From NCBI RefSeq assembly GCF_016722965.1, contig NZ_JAEQNB010000001.1, positions 620,001 to 684,000 of the forward strand: a stretch of DNA of 64,000 nucleotides, given 5' to 3'. Under the pieces are notes generated by a model. It worked only from the letters and a program-made list of their open reading frames with translations. It was not told where the DNA came from and did no database searches. Position numbers and translations under genes: made by a program. This document shows positions 7,495 to 14,159 of this stretch, piece by piece. Position 1 is the stretch's first letter; every line of letters starts with the position of its first letter. This DNA comes from Tumebacillus amylolyticus (GTDB taxonomy: Bacteria; Bacillota; Bacilli; Tumebacillales; Tumebacillaceae).

Positions 7495-8628
7495 ATGGCT
7501 GTAGCAACGATCAATTCTCAAGAACTGCACAACAAAATCAACTCGGGCGAGTCGATCTTCATCCTCGACGTCCGCAACCCGAGTGACTTCAACGATTGGA
7601 AAATCGAAGCGCAACATCTGGTGTCGGTGAACATCCCGTACTTCGATTTTCTGGAAGAAGACGACGCGGTCTATCAAGGTCTTCCCCACGACACCGAGAT
7701 CGTCGTCATCTGTGCCAAGGGCGGCAGTGCTCAAATGGTTGCCGAGCAACTTGATGAAAAAGGCTATCACGTAAGCTTTTTGGAACTCGGGATGCTGGAA
7801 TGGAGCCAATTTTACAATCCTGTGACCGTCTACGAAGGCGAGAACATGAAGTTGATTCAGCTCAACCGTCTCGCCAAAGGCTGCCTGTCCTATATGGTGA
7901 TCTCCGGAGGCGAAGCGTTGGTGGTCGATGCAAACCGTCATGTGGACGAATACACGAAACTGGCGGTGTCTGAAAACGTGCAGATCAAGCACGTCCTTGA
8001 TACGCACTTGCACGCCGACCACATCTCCGGTGGGGCGGAACTGGCGAAAGCAACGGGAGCTCAATACTACATCTCGTCGAGCGAGATGCAAGGGGCGACT
8101 GGCTTGGACTACAAACCGCTTGAACAATTTGAAGCGTTGAAAGTCGGAGCCGTCGAAGCGAAAGTTCTGGCGATCCCGACACCCGGCCATACACCGGGCT
8201 CGACGTCCGTATTGGTTAACGATCAATTCTTGCTCTCGGGCGATACGATCTTCGTCGGCGGTCTGGGCCGTCCCGACTTGGGTGGCAAAGCGCGTGAATG
8301 GGCGCAATCTCTCTACGACACGGTGTTCACCAAAGTGGCAAATCTGTCGGACGAAACGGTCGTACTCCCGACTCACTTCGCAGATATCAAGGAAATCAAC
8401 GACAACGGATATGTCGGTGCCACCCTGGGTGCAATCCGTGCAAGCAATGAAGTGATGCGCACCGAAAACCGCGAAGCCTTCACCGAGATGGTAGCGGGCG
8501 CATCCGGTGCCACCCCGCCGAACTTTGAAGAGATCGTCGGAATCAACCGTGGCGACATCCACGTCACACCGGAAAAAGCAACCGAGCTGGAAATCGGTCC
8601 GAACCGTTGCGCGGTTCATCATTCGTAA
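7495..8628 (+). CDS. yrkH: Rhodanese-persulfide dioxygenase fusion, copy 1
   Basis: A 377-residue fusion. Residues 1-105 are a rhodanese domain with loop VICAKGGSAQ. Residues 115-350 are a metallo-beta-lactamase fold with THLHADHISGG, TPGHTPGS, SGDTIFVGGLGRPDLGG and LPTHF, as in ETHE1-type persulfide dioxygenases. It likely oxidises glutathione- or bacillithiol-type persulfides to sulfite with an iron centre. Here the rhodanese is N-terminal, while in staphylococcal CstB the dioxygenase comes first. The last residues end in CAVHHS. ATG at 7495 follows GGGGTGA. A role in hydrolysing beta-lactams is excluded by the context and signatures. Confidence 0.9.
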   Translation: MAVATINSQELHNKINSGESIFILDVRNPSDFNDWKIEAQHLVSVNIPYFDFLEEDDAVYQGLPHDTEIVVICAKGGSAQMVAEQLDEKGYHVSFLELGMLEWSQFYNPVTVYEGENMKLIQLNRLAKGCLSYMVISGGEALVVDANRHVDEYTKLAVSENVQIKHVLDTHLHADHISGGAELAKATGAQYYISSSEMQGATGLDYKPLEQFEALKVGAVEAKVLAIPTPGHTPGSTSVLVNDQFLLSGDTIFVGGLGRPDLGGKAREWAQSLYDTVFTKVANLSDETVVLPTHFADIKEINDNGYVGATLGAIRASNEVMRTENREAFTEMVAGASGATPPNFEEIVGINRGDIHVTPEKATELEIGPNRCAVHHS

Positions 8629-8652
8629 GATCAAGAGAGGGGATACTAAACC

Positions 8653-8880
8653 ATGCAAGCTGATCTCGTAGTAGACGCAAAAGGGCTCTCCTGCCCGATG
8701 CCGATTGTGAAAGCGAAGAAAAGCATAGACACGCTGTCCAGCGGTCAAGTCATGCAACTGGAAGCCACGGACAAAGGTGCAGTCAACGACTTCCAAGCGT
8801 GGGTGAAACAAACAGGCAACGAAATGGTTCACATGGACGAGGAGAACGGCGTCTATCGTTTCTTTGTCAAAAAAGCCTAA
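8653..8880 (+). CDS. yrkI: Stand-alone TusA-family sulfur carrier, copy 1
   Basis: A 75-residue TusA domain with GLSCPMPIVKAKK near the N-terminus; the first cysteine is the persulfide-carrying residue. Length equals the family norm. Its TusA sequence is clearly related to the N-terminal domain of the fusion at 6911. The start lies 24 bases behind the dioxygenase stop, after AGAGGGG. The protein in copy 2 is identical. Confidence 0.92.
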   Translation: MQADLVVDAKGLSCPMPIVKAKKSIDTLSSGQVMQLEATDKGAVNDFQAWVKQTGNEMVHMDEENGVYRFFVKKA

Positions 8881-8899
8881 GAGATGAGGGGGTCCAAAG

Positions 8900-9283
8900 G
8901 TGTTCCATTACACAGTTGATACGGACAAAACGATCGACGAAGCAGTGGCCGCAGTGGAAGCCAGTCTCAAACAACACAAATTCGGCGTGCTCTGGCAACT
9001 GGATCTGCCGAAGAAACTGCAAGAAAAAGGCGTGGACTACGAGCAACCTTATCGCATCTTGGAAGTCTGCAATCCGGTGGAAGCGAAGCGCGTGTTGACG
9101 CAGAACCCGCTGGTCGGGTACTTTCTTCCCTGCAAGGTCGTCGTCTACGAAGACAACGGTCAAACCAAGATCGGCATGCCCAAGCCGACCGTCATGATGG
9201 GTGTCGTCAACGACCTCGCTTTGGCGGAGATCGCGCAGGGTGTGGAGGACACGTTGATCAAAGCGTTGGAAGCAGCCAAGTAA
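8900..9283 (+). CDS. DUF302-family protein, copy 1
   Basis: A 127-residue protein of the DUF302 fold, seen in LDLPKKLQEKGVDYEQPYRILEVCNP and the LVGYFLPCKVVVYED stretch. Two cysteines (near 53 and 74) could serve in sulfur or metal handling, but the family's biochemistry is poorly known. Start is GTG at 8900 with GAGGGGG seven bases upstream. Repeated linkage to persulfide genes suggests a role in the same pathway. Confidence 0.8.
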   Translation: MFHYTVDTDKTIDEAVAAVEASLKQHKFGVLWQLDLPKKLQEKGVDYEQPYRILEVCNPVEAKRVLTQNPLVGYFLPCKVVVYEDNGQTKIGMPKPTVMMGVVNDLALAEIAQGVEDTLIKALEAAK

Positions 9284-9289
9284 GACATA

Positions 9290-9312
9290 GGGGCCTCAAG
9301 GCCCCTTTTTTA
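9290..9312 (+). terminator. Intra-operon terminator/attenuator, copy 1
   Basis: GGGGCC-tcaa-GGCCCC followed by seven T. It lies between the DUF302 and second DsrE-like genes and may lower transcription into the latter. Confidence 0.75.
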
Positions 9313-9333
9313 ATCGAGAGGAGAACGGGGAAA

Positions 9334-9813
9334 ATGAATATGGAGAAGAGTAGCACGCTCGTCGTGTTTAACGGGGATTTGGACAAAGCGATTGCAAGTT
9401 TTATCATCGCCACGGGATCGGCCGCGATGGGGAACAAAGTCACGATGTTCTTTACCTTTTGGGGGCTGAACATCTTGCGCAAGGATGAGTACGTCCCGGT
9501 GAAAAAGTCGTTTTTGGAAAACATGTTTGGAAAAATGATGCCGCGCGGTGCCAATCGTCTGGGCATCTCCAAAATGAACATGGGCGGGATCGGTTCGAAG
9601 TTGATGAAGAAGATCATGCGTGACAAAAACATCGCCACACTTCCCGAGTTGATGGAGATGGCGAGGGACTTGGATGTGCAAATCATCGCATGTGCGATGT
9701 CGATGGATGTGTTGGGGATCACCCGTGAAGAACTGATCGACGGCATCGAGTACGCAGGGGTTGCGACGTATCTGGCAGCCGCCGAAGAAAGTCAGGTGAA
9801 TTTGTTCATCTAG
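9334..9813 (+). CDS. yrkE: DsrE/DsrF-like protein 2, copy 1
   Basis: A 159-residue DsrE-family protein with the VVFNGDLDKAIASFIIA opening, a FFTFWGLNILRK strand and an IIACAMSMDVLGI segment carrying the expected reactive cysteine (near 131). It is longer than the first DsrE-like protein owing to a basic, methionine-rich insert (GKMMPRGANRLGISKMNMGG). The length and order fit YrkE. The first ATG is at 9334; a second ATG two codons on is about as well placed behind GGGGA. One residue differs from copy 2. Confidence 0.86.
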   Translation: MNMEKSSTLVVFNGDLDKAIASFIIATGSAAMGNKVTMFFTFWGLNILRKDEYVPVKKSFLENMFGKMMPRGANRLGISKMNMGGIGSKLMKKIMRDKNIATLPELMEMARDLDVQIIACAMSMDVLGITREELIDGIEYAGVATYLAAAEESQVNLFI

Positions 9814-9819
9814 GGAAAA

Positions 9820-9859
9820 TCAAAAAACCAAGATCGCCTGTGAACAGGAAATCTTGGTT
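9820..9859 (-). terminator. Terminator of the zinc-ribbon gene, copy 1
   Basis: AACCAAGAT and ATCTTGGTT pair around an inner CCTG/CAGG stem. On the minus strand the hairpin is followed by TTTTTT, so it serves the leftward gene; the plus-strand side lacks a T run. Confidence 0.7.
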
Positions 9860-9876
9860 ACGGAATACGCATTGTA

Positions 9877-10053
9877 TTAGTGGTCGCGGTGATACGCAAC
9901 TTGAACCCCGAGTACTGGGTGGGTCTCCAAGACGTAGTGACCTTGAGGGCAATGTTTGGATGTGCTGCGTTTCTCGGCTTGAAGAAAAACTAATTTTTGT
10001 CTGCACAATGGACATTCCTCACGAAACCATGATACGATTTTGGAAAGCACTCT
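9877..10053 (-). CDS. Small zinc-ribbon-like protein, copy 1
   Basis: A leftward gene of about 58 residues with EECPLCRQK and, 20 residues on, KHCPQGHYV. These give four to five potential zinc ligands, an arrangement of small treble-clef or ribbon proteins. I chose the GTG at 10053 because AAAGGTGG lies 8 bases upstream; a GTG at 10062 is also possible. The copy at 22467 differs at one residue and keeps start, stop and terminator, which supports a real gene. It is transcribed away from cstR, from within the sulfur locus. Function unknown. Confidence 0.6.
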   Translation of the reverse strand, partial: RVLSKIVSWFREECPLCRQKLVFLQAEKRSTSKHCPQGHYVLETHPVLGVQVAYHRDH

Positions 10054-10098
10054 AAACACCACCTTTTCCTACTGAATTACTTTGTCTACTATAGCATG

Positions 10099-10117
10099 TT
10101 GTCTTAGAATGCGACAA
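10099..10117. promoter_or_regulatory. Dyad between zinc-ribbon and cstR genes, copy 1
   Basis: TTGTC and GACAA flank a 9-base centre between the divergent genes; the same dyad is retained in copy 2. It does not match the ATACCC operator, so it may bind another regulator or be chance. Confidence 0.3.
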
Positions 10118-10164
10118 CAACGTTTCATTTATACCGTGCCCACAGAGGCAAAGGAGGGATTCCA

Positions 10165-10425
10165 GTGGAGTACAACGATTCGATCAAAAATCGTTTGCGG
10201 AGAATTGAAGGACAAGTGCGTGGCGTACTCAGCATGATGGAACAAGAAAAAGACTGCCGGGATGTGGTAACGCAACTTACGGCCATCCGTTCGGCAATCG
10301 ATCGTGCGGTCGGATACGTTGTGGGCTCCAACTTGGAGTCCTGTATTCGAGAAGAGATCGAAAAAGGAAATGTCCCCGACAAAGTGATCAAAGAAGCAGT
10401 CGAAATGCTTGTGAAGAGCAGATAG
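10165..10425 (+). CDS. cstR: CstR persulfide-sensing repressor, copy 1
   Basis: An 86-residue CsoR-family four-helix repressor. Two cysteines are conserved: EKDCRDVV (near 31) and NLESCIRE (near 60). The residue four before the second cysteine is Asn, where copper-binding CsoR has His; this and the ending EMLVKSR match CstR, which senses persulfides through a cysteine pair. Four perfect ATACCC-N4-GGGTAT sites in the window are its expected operators. GTG start at 10165 follows AAGGAGG. The two copies encode identical proteins, so both loci should answer to one repressor. Confidence 0.92.
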   Translation: MEYNDSIKNRLRRIEGQVRGVLSMMEQEKDCRDVVTQLTAIRSAIDRAVGYVVGSNLESCIREEIEKGNVPDKVIKEAVEMLVKSR

Positions 10426-10441
10426 GAACGGAGGAAATTTC

Positions 10442-11011
10442 ATGAGTCACGGACAACATCGCTTTAACCCGAAGCATGTGGAGAAACTACTCAATCCGGA
10501 TCGCTTGAAGATGCTTCCGCCGGAACAGATTGTAGACGCGCTGCAAATTTCGCAAGATGATAACGTCGCGGATCTTGGATGTGGGCCGGGGGTATTCACT
10601 TTCCCAGCAGCAAAGCGAACGCAGCGCACCGTTTACGCAATCGACGTAGAGCCCCAGATGTTAGAACTTCTGCAACAGCGAACGGAAGAGGCAGGAGTTT
10701 CGAATGTTCAAACTGTCTTGAGCGATGCTGAGAAGATCGACTTGCCGGATCAGTCTGTAGACAAGGTATTGATTGCATTTGTTCTGCATGAAGTTGAGGA
10801 TTTGAACCAGGCAGTACAAGAGGTGAAACGTATCCTGCGCCCGAATGGGAAAGTGTTGATTCTGGAGTGGGAGAAAAAAGAGACCGAAATGGGTCCTCCC
10901 GTGAATCATCGTTTGGATTCAAACGAGTTGCAACAAGTGTTGGTTGCCAACGGCCTGCAAACTGAGGTCAAATTGCTGAACGACAATCACTATATGGTGG
11001 TTGCTCAATAG
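10442..11011 (+). CDS. Class I SAM-dependent methyltransferase, copy 1
   Basis: A 189-residue methyltransferase with the SAM-binding motif VADLGCGPGVFT near residue 40, an acidic AIDVEPQM loop and the post-II motif ILRPNGKVLILEW. The substrate is unknown; thiol or metalloid methylation would suit the setting but nothing in the sequence proves it. ATG at 10442 lies 16 bases behind cstR, so the two are cotranscribed. It differs from copy 2 at 8 residues, more than its neighbours. Confidence 0.8.
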   Translation: MSHGQHRFNPKHVEKLLNPDRLKMLPPEQIVDALQISQDDNVADLGCGPGVFTFPAAKRTQRTVYAIDVEPQMLELLQQRTEEAGVSNVQTVLSDAEKIDLPDQSVDKVLIAFVLHEVEDLNQAVQEVKRILRPNGKVLILEWEKKETEMGPPVNHRLDSNELQQVLVANGLQTEVKLLNDNHYMVVAQ

Positions 11012-11036
11012 GAAACGCTCCGGTGCTTATGCGCCG

Positions 11037-11070
11037 AAAAGCTCCCAAATACCGGGAGCTTTTTCTTTTT
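11037..11070 (+). terminator. Terminator ending sulfur locus copy 1
   Basis: AAAAGCTCCC and GGGAGCTTTT form a 10-bp stem followed by more T. It marks the end of the duplicated segment. Confidence 0.85.
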
Positions 11071-11080
11071 CTTGCACGCC

Positions 11081-11108
11081 ACCATCTCGAGGACCTTCTC
11101 GATATGGT
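11081..11108. repeat. 11-6-11 inverted repeat, copy 2
   Basis: ACCATCTCGAG, six bases, CTCGATATGGT; one mismatch between arms. It lies just beyond the end of the duplicated sulfur locus. Confidence 0.5.
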
Positions 11109-11179
11109 AGTCACAAGCCAAGCGTACAATCCCTTTTCTCATCCAAAAGGCGGTCTTACATTTGCGTCGCTTTGTGCCA

Positions 11180-11208
11180 TTGTTACGTAATTTCCATTCG
11201 GATATATT
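11180..11208 (+). promoter_or_regulatory. Putative promoter of the 295-residue protein gene
   Basis: TTGTTA (11180-11185) and TATATT (11203-11208) with a 17-base spacer, 24 bases upstream of the TTG start. Confidence 0.5.
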
Positions 11209-11232
11209 GTGTGTAAGAGAGGAGGACAATCA

Positions 11233-12120
11233 TTGAAATTGGATGAGATATTGCAACGGGTACCTTGGTTGACCAAGTCTGTTTTTCGCGATCTCGTAAG
11301 GAAGGGAGTACTTACAACGAGTAGCAAAGGTTCAGGAAAAGGAAGAGGGTTAGGAAGCGAAACTGGCACATATGCGGAAAACTCGATAGAGATCTTACAT
11401 TCTGTTGCTCAGCTGCGGGATCAAGTACGGAAGGCAGATCTCGTGTACGCAATCCTTTGGGAAGGTCACGAAGTGAATTATGAAAAACTACGGGATCGAT
11501 TATTTGATGACTTCCACGATCTGAATAAATATCTCAATCAGATGTCTTCGTTACCCGATGACTCGGAGGCAATTGAGAGGGCAGCCGAATATCGACTTCC
11601 CAAAATGAAGCCAGGTAAACCCACTCAAAATGAAGTAGATCGCAGAGAACAGTTAATGGAAAAGGAAATAGAAAACCTCCATCGTGAATTTGAGTTTGTA
11701 AAGCGAATCGCTCAAAGGCTCCCAATTGGACAATACATTCAAATGGTTACAAATGGGATTGAGATGGATGGAGAAGTGACCGGCTTTTTTGATGAGTGGT
11801 TTTCGAAAGACAGATGGCATTCCGTAATAAAAGCGACAACTAGTGACGATCTACGGCAGGTCCATCGTTCTATATTGCTACTCAAGGAATACATGAGCAT
11901 TCTCATGCAAACAAATCCGGAGTTGTATGAGCAATTTTATGTTGTATTACGGCTCTTAAAAAAACCGGTATTCCTCAAAATCGGTACCTTTCTCTTGTTG
12001 GTCCCTGCGTTTCGTGGCTTTATCTTAGGGTTGGATGATCCTGCGAAAAAGGAGCTTTGGGTAAAGACCAGCATGGAGATGAAGGACAGCGAAAACCTGA
12101 GAGGAGGTGATACTCTATGA
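11233..12120 (+). CDS. Hypothetical protein with HTH-like N-terminus and hydrophobic C-terminus
   Basis: A 295-residue protein that I do not recognise. The N-terminus (LDEILQRVPWLTKSVFRDLVRKGVL) reads like a MerR-type helix-turn-helix, followed by a Gly/Lys-rich linker. The middle is charged and helical. Residues 245-270 (FLKIGTFLLLVPAFRGFILG) are hydrophobic and could be a membrane segment. The TTG at 11233 lies 7 bases behind GAGGAGG. Its stop overlaps the start of a 38-residue membrane peptide gene, so the two are translationally coupled. A 3' remnant of this gene recurs at 16931. Confidence 0.6.
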   Translation: MKLDEILQRVPWLTKSVFRDLVRKGVLTTSSKGSGKGRGLGSETGTYAENSIEILHSVAQLRDQVRKADLVYAILWEGHEVNYEKLRDRLFDDFHDLNKYLNQMSSLPDDSEAIERAAEYRLPKMKPGKPTQNEVDRREQLMEKEIENLHREFEFVKRIAQRLPIGQYIQMVTNGIEMDGEVTGFFDEWFSKDRWHSVIKATTSDDLRQVHRSILLLKEYMSILMQTNPELYEQFYVVLRLLKKPVFLKIGTFLLLVPAFRGFILGLDDPAKKELWVKTSMEMKDSENLRGGDTL

Positions 12121-12233
12121 AAAATGTAGGAATCGCACTTGGCGGCGGCAAGGCATTTTCGGTCCCGGCTGTTGTTCTTGTCGGCCTAGCAATCCTCGCA
12201 GTCTACGGTTTGTGGAAGGCCACTTCGAATTAA
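12117..12233 (+). CDS. 38-residue membrane peptide, copy 1
   Basis: A short protein: a glycine-rich N-terminus (MKNVGIALGGGKAFS) and one transmembrane helix (VPAVVLVGLAILAVYGLW), then WKATSN. ATG at 12117 overlaps the upstream stop by ATGA and has GAGGAGGTGA in front. A nearly identical peptide is encoded at 17094. Retention of the frame in both copies supports translation. Possible roles are a small membrane regulator or a toxin-like peptide; the sequence does not decide. Confidence 0.65.
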   Translation: MKNVGIALGGGKAFSVPAVVLVGLAILAVYGLWKATSN

Positions 12234-12243
12234 AGATGAAGAC

Positions 12244-12272
12244 AGCCGCAACGAGGGACGTTGCGGCTTTTC
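12244..12272 (+). terminator. Terminator after membrane peptide gene, copy 1
   Basis: AGCCGCAACG and CGTTGCGGCT form a perfect 10-bp stem with a 5-base loop and a T run. Confidence 0.85.
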
Positions 12273-12345
12273 CAAGGACTTTTTTTCCAACTAACAGTAG
12301 GGCCTATTCGAACTAATAAGATGCAATTTACCATCCTAAAGAGAG

Positions 12346-12375
12346 TTGACATAACCTTATAGAGTCTACTAAAAT
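12346..12375 (+). promoter_or_regulatory. Putative promoter of the CBASS operon
   Basis: TTGACA (12346-12351) and TAAAAT (12370-12375) with an 18-base spacer, about 50 bases upstream of the nucleotidyltransferase start, which is preceded by AAGGAGG. Confidence 0.6.
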
Positions 12376-12427
12376 AGGAACAAGTGTTTCTGTCCTTGGT
12401 TACTGAAGATTACCTAAGGAGGTATCT

Positions 12428-13543
12428 ATGTTTAACACAAAAAACGAACAACTAGACGATCTTCTCCGACGAATTTGCGAAAGTCTCCAAGTAACGCCAA
12501 CTATGTATGCGTTAGCTGAATCGCGGTATAAGGCCGTTGCTGATTGGTTAGACCGCTGGGATGAGCCGATGCAACTGCAAATCTATCCTCAAGGATCTTT
12601 TCGTATCGGAACTACGGTGAAGCCTATCAAAGGTGAGGAGTTCGATCTCGATTTCGTATGTGAGTTCTCTGTTCCTTGGCAATCGCAAAATCCGCACCTT
12701 GTGTTGCAAAAAATGTACAACCGGATGAAAGAGCATGGTACTTATCAAGGAATGGTTGAATTAAAGCGCAGATGTATCCGTGTTAACTACCGGAATGAAT
12801 TTCATATGGACATCTTGCCGGCATTTCCTGTTGATGATACAGGCTGTCTGAAAGTCCCTGACAGAGAGCTGGGGTGGAAGGACAGTAATCCCAAAGGGTA
12901 TGCGGAGTGGTTTGAAGAGCAGGGAACGATTCAAAAAATGGAATTTGTAGATAAACGAGCAGAAGTGGAGCCGCTCAGAGGTCATGAGACCGCTGAAGAA
13001 AAAACAATTCTCGCTAAAATTGTTCAGCTGATTAAACGGCACCGTGACGTATCGTTTGAAGATGATTTGGACAACGCACCGATAAGCATCGTGCTAACCA
13101 CTTTGGCCGCAAAACATTATGCGGGGCATAGATCTGTATTCCAAGGACTTTTGCACATTGTCAACGCTATTAGCATTGATATCGTTGCAGTTGGGAATGG
13201 TCGGATCCAGGTTCTCAACCCAAGGAACTCAGCGGAGGACCTCAGTGAAAGGTGGGACGGGAACAGAAAGTTGTATTCTCTCTTCGTGGATTTTGTAAGG
13301 AAATTCCAAAATGAACTAATGAGTGTCCAACATGCGGTTGGCATTGACGCTGCCTCTAAACTGCTCATGTCTATGTTTGGAGAGAATGTCACCCAAACAG
13401 CTCTTCGCAAACAGGCAGAAGCAATGCAAAACTATCGGACTACAGGTAAACTTGCAGTCAATAGCAAGGGTACACTTACCTCTGCAGCTGTTGTAGGTTC
13501 CACTCTTGTAAAGGGGAATACCTTCTTTGGTTCAGAAGAGTAA
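12428..13543 (+). CDS. CBASS cGAS/DncV-like nucleotidyltransferase (CD-NTase)
   Basis: A 371-residue nucleotidyltransferase of the Pol-beta fold. The catalytic core shows QGSFRIGTTVKP followed by EEFDLDFV (the paired Asp) and the third acidic strand FHMDILPAF, the order of cGAS/DncV-like enzymes. It should make a cyclic di- or trinucleotide upon infection; product and clade cannot be told by eye. The C-terminus ends in GNTFFGSEE, a flexible tail of the kind conjugated by the CBASS ligase protein. ATG at 12428 follows AAGGAGG. The E2-like gene overlaps its end by 17 bases. Codon use is more AT-rich than in the flanking sulfur loci, suggesting transfer. Confidence 0.9.
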   Translation: MFNTKNEQLDDLLRRICESLQVTPTMYALAESRYKAVADWLDRWDEPMQLQIYPQGSFRIGTTVKPIKGEEFDLDFVCEFSVPWQSQNPHLVLQKMYNRMKEHGTYQGMVELKRRCIRVNYRNEFHMDILPAFPVDDTGCLKVPDRELGWKDSNPKGYAEWFEEQGTIQKMEFVDKRAEVEPLRGHETAEEKTILAKIVQLIKRHRDVSFEDDLDNAPISIVLTTLAAKHYAGHRSVFQGLLHIVNAISIDIVAVGNGRIQVLNPRNSAEDLSERWDGNRKLYSLFVDFVRKFQNELMSVQHAVGIDAASKLLMSMFGENVTQTALRKQAEAMQNYRTTGKLAVNSKGTLTSAAVVGSTLVKGNTFFGSEE

Positions 13544-14003
13544 GTATACCAAACCCAAGTCACTCAATATCGGGGAACAGGTGTATTCCATGAAGTTGCG
13601 TTACCCCGAATTTACAGAAAGAATTAGCTCAAACCGTGTTGTTTGGATAGGTAAGTTGACACCTACTCCATTAAGTGAGACATACAGCGTACTGGTAGAA
13701 TTCTCAGGTGAGTGTGACATTTCAATCAAGGTGATTTCTCCCCCCCTTCGAATGCGTGGAACTGAAAAAATCCCTCATATGTACGATCAGGAACGCTTGT
13801 GCCTTTTTTATCCGCGAACTCAAGAGTGGGATAATACAAAATTCATTTCAAAAACTATTATCCCTTGGACAATCACCTGGTTGTTTTTCTACGAAATGTG
13901 GCATGCAACAGGGGAGTGGTTAGGTGGAGGTAAACACCCTAGAATACCAGTCAGACGGTTTGGATCAGTAAAAAGAATGAAAAAGGTTGAGCGAGGGTTC
14001 TGA
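13527..14003 (+). CDS. Stand-alone E2-like conjugating protein of CBASS
   Basis: A 158-residue protein with an E2-type fold and no E1 domain. The likely catalytic cysteine is in ERLCLFYPRTQEW (near 92). It is followed by the family signature TIIPWTITWLFFYEMW and TGEWLGGGKHP. Such short E2 proteins replace the E1-E2 fusion Cap2 in compact type II CBASS and are thought to act on the C-terminus of the nucleotidyltransferase. The TTG at 13527 follows AAGGGGA; an in-frame ATG at 13590 would cut off part of the fold. The coding overlap with the CD-NTase gene supports joint function. Confidence 0.82.
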   Translation: MVQKSKYTKPKSLNIGEQVYSMKLRYPEFTERISSNRVVWIGKLTPTPLSETYSVLVEFSGECDISIKVISPPLRMRGTEKIPHMYDQERLCLFYPRTQEWDNTKFISKTIIPWTITWLFFYEMWHATGEWLGGGKHPRIPVRRFGSVKRMKKVERGF

Positions 14004-14075
14004 AGTCGCAAATGATATTTTGAATTCGCGAATCATTCAGCGCTGACCAAATTGTAAGAGCCTAAAAAGTGGCGA

Positions 14076-14139
14076 ACACAGGGGATGTTTCCTTCACAAC
14101 AGTTGCGAAAGCAAGAAGGAAACCTCCCCTGTGTTTTTT
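14076..14139 (+). terminator. Long hairpin with T run before cap5
   Basis: A 20-base arm starting ACACAGGGGA pairs with one ending TCCCCTGTGT, with one mismatch, and is followed by TTTTTT. It lies between the E2 and cap5 genes and should stop or reduce read-through into the effector. Its 3' arm ends 25 bases before the cap5 start. Confidence 0.8.
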
Positions 14140-14159
14140 ATAAAGGAGGTACAAGAGAA

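Larger units (their letters stand above)
4769..11071 (+). repeat. Direct repeat of the whole cst/yrk-like sulfur locus, copy 1
   Basis: Sequence from the promoter of the membrane rhodanese through the terminator behind the methyltransferase recurs at 17646-23661. Gene order, promoters, operators and terminators match. Encoded proteins differ at few positions: CstR and the 75-residue TusA are identical, the dioxygenase differs at 6 of 377 residues and the exporter at 4 of 260. This copy is complete; the other lacks most of the first DsrE-like gene. Similarity stops sharply at both ends. Confidence 0.97.
11954..12272 (+). repeat. 0.3-kb direct repeat flanking the defence island, copy 1
   Basis: The 3' end of the 295-residue gene, the small peptide gene and its terminator recur at 16931-17247 in the same orientation with scattered differences. 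The two copies bracket the CBASS island. Confidence 0.9.

Noticed and set aside
7495-8628. Beta-lactamase or glyoxalase assignment for the metallo-hydrolase fold
   Set aside because: The rhodanese fusion, SGDTIFVGGLGRPDLGG motif and CstR context fit persulfide dioxygenase.
7390-8832. Long open frame on the minus strand across the persulfide dioxygenase (and its counterpart at 19939-21417)
   Set aside because: No ribosome site and a composition full of Arg, His and Phe, typical of antisense to GC-rich coding DNA. The plus-strand genes carry clear domain motifs.
10165-10425. Copper-sensing CsoR
   Set aside because: The His four residues before the second Cys is replaced by Asn and the neighbours are persulfide genes, not copper ATPases.
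14085-14159. Upstream extension of Cap5 to 14085
   Set aside because: It would read through the terminator hairpin; ATG 14160 has AAAGGAGG directly upstream and begins just before the HNH domain.
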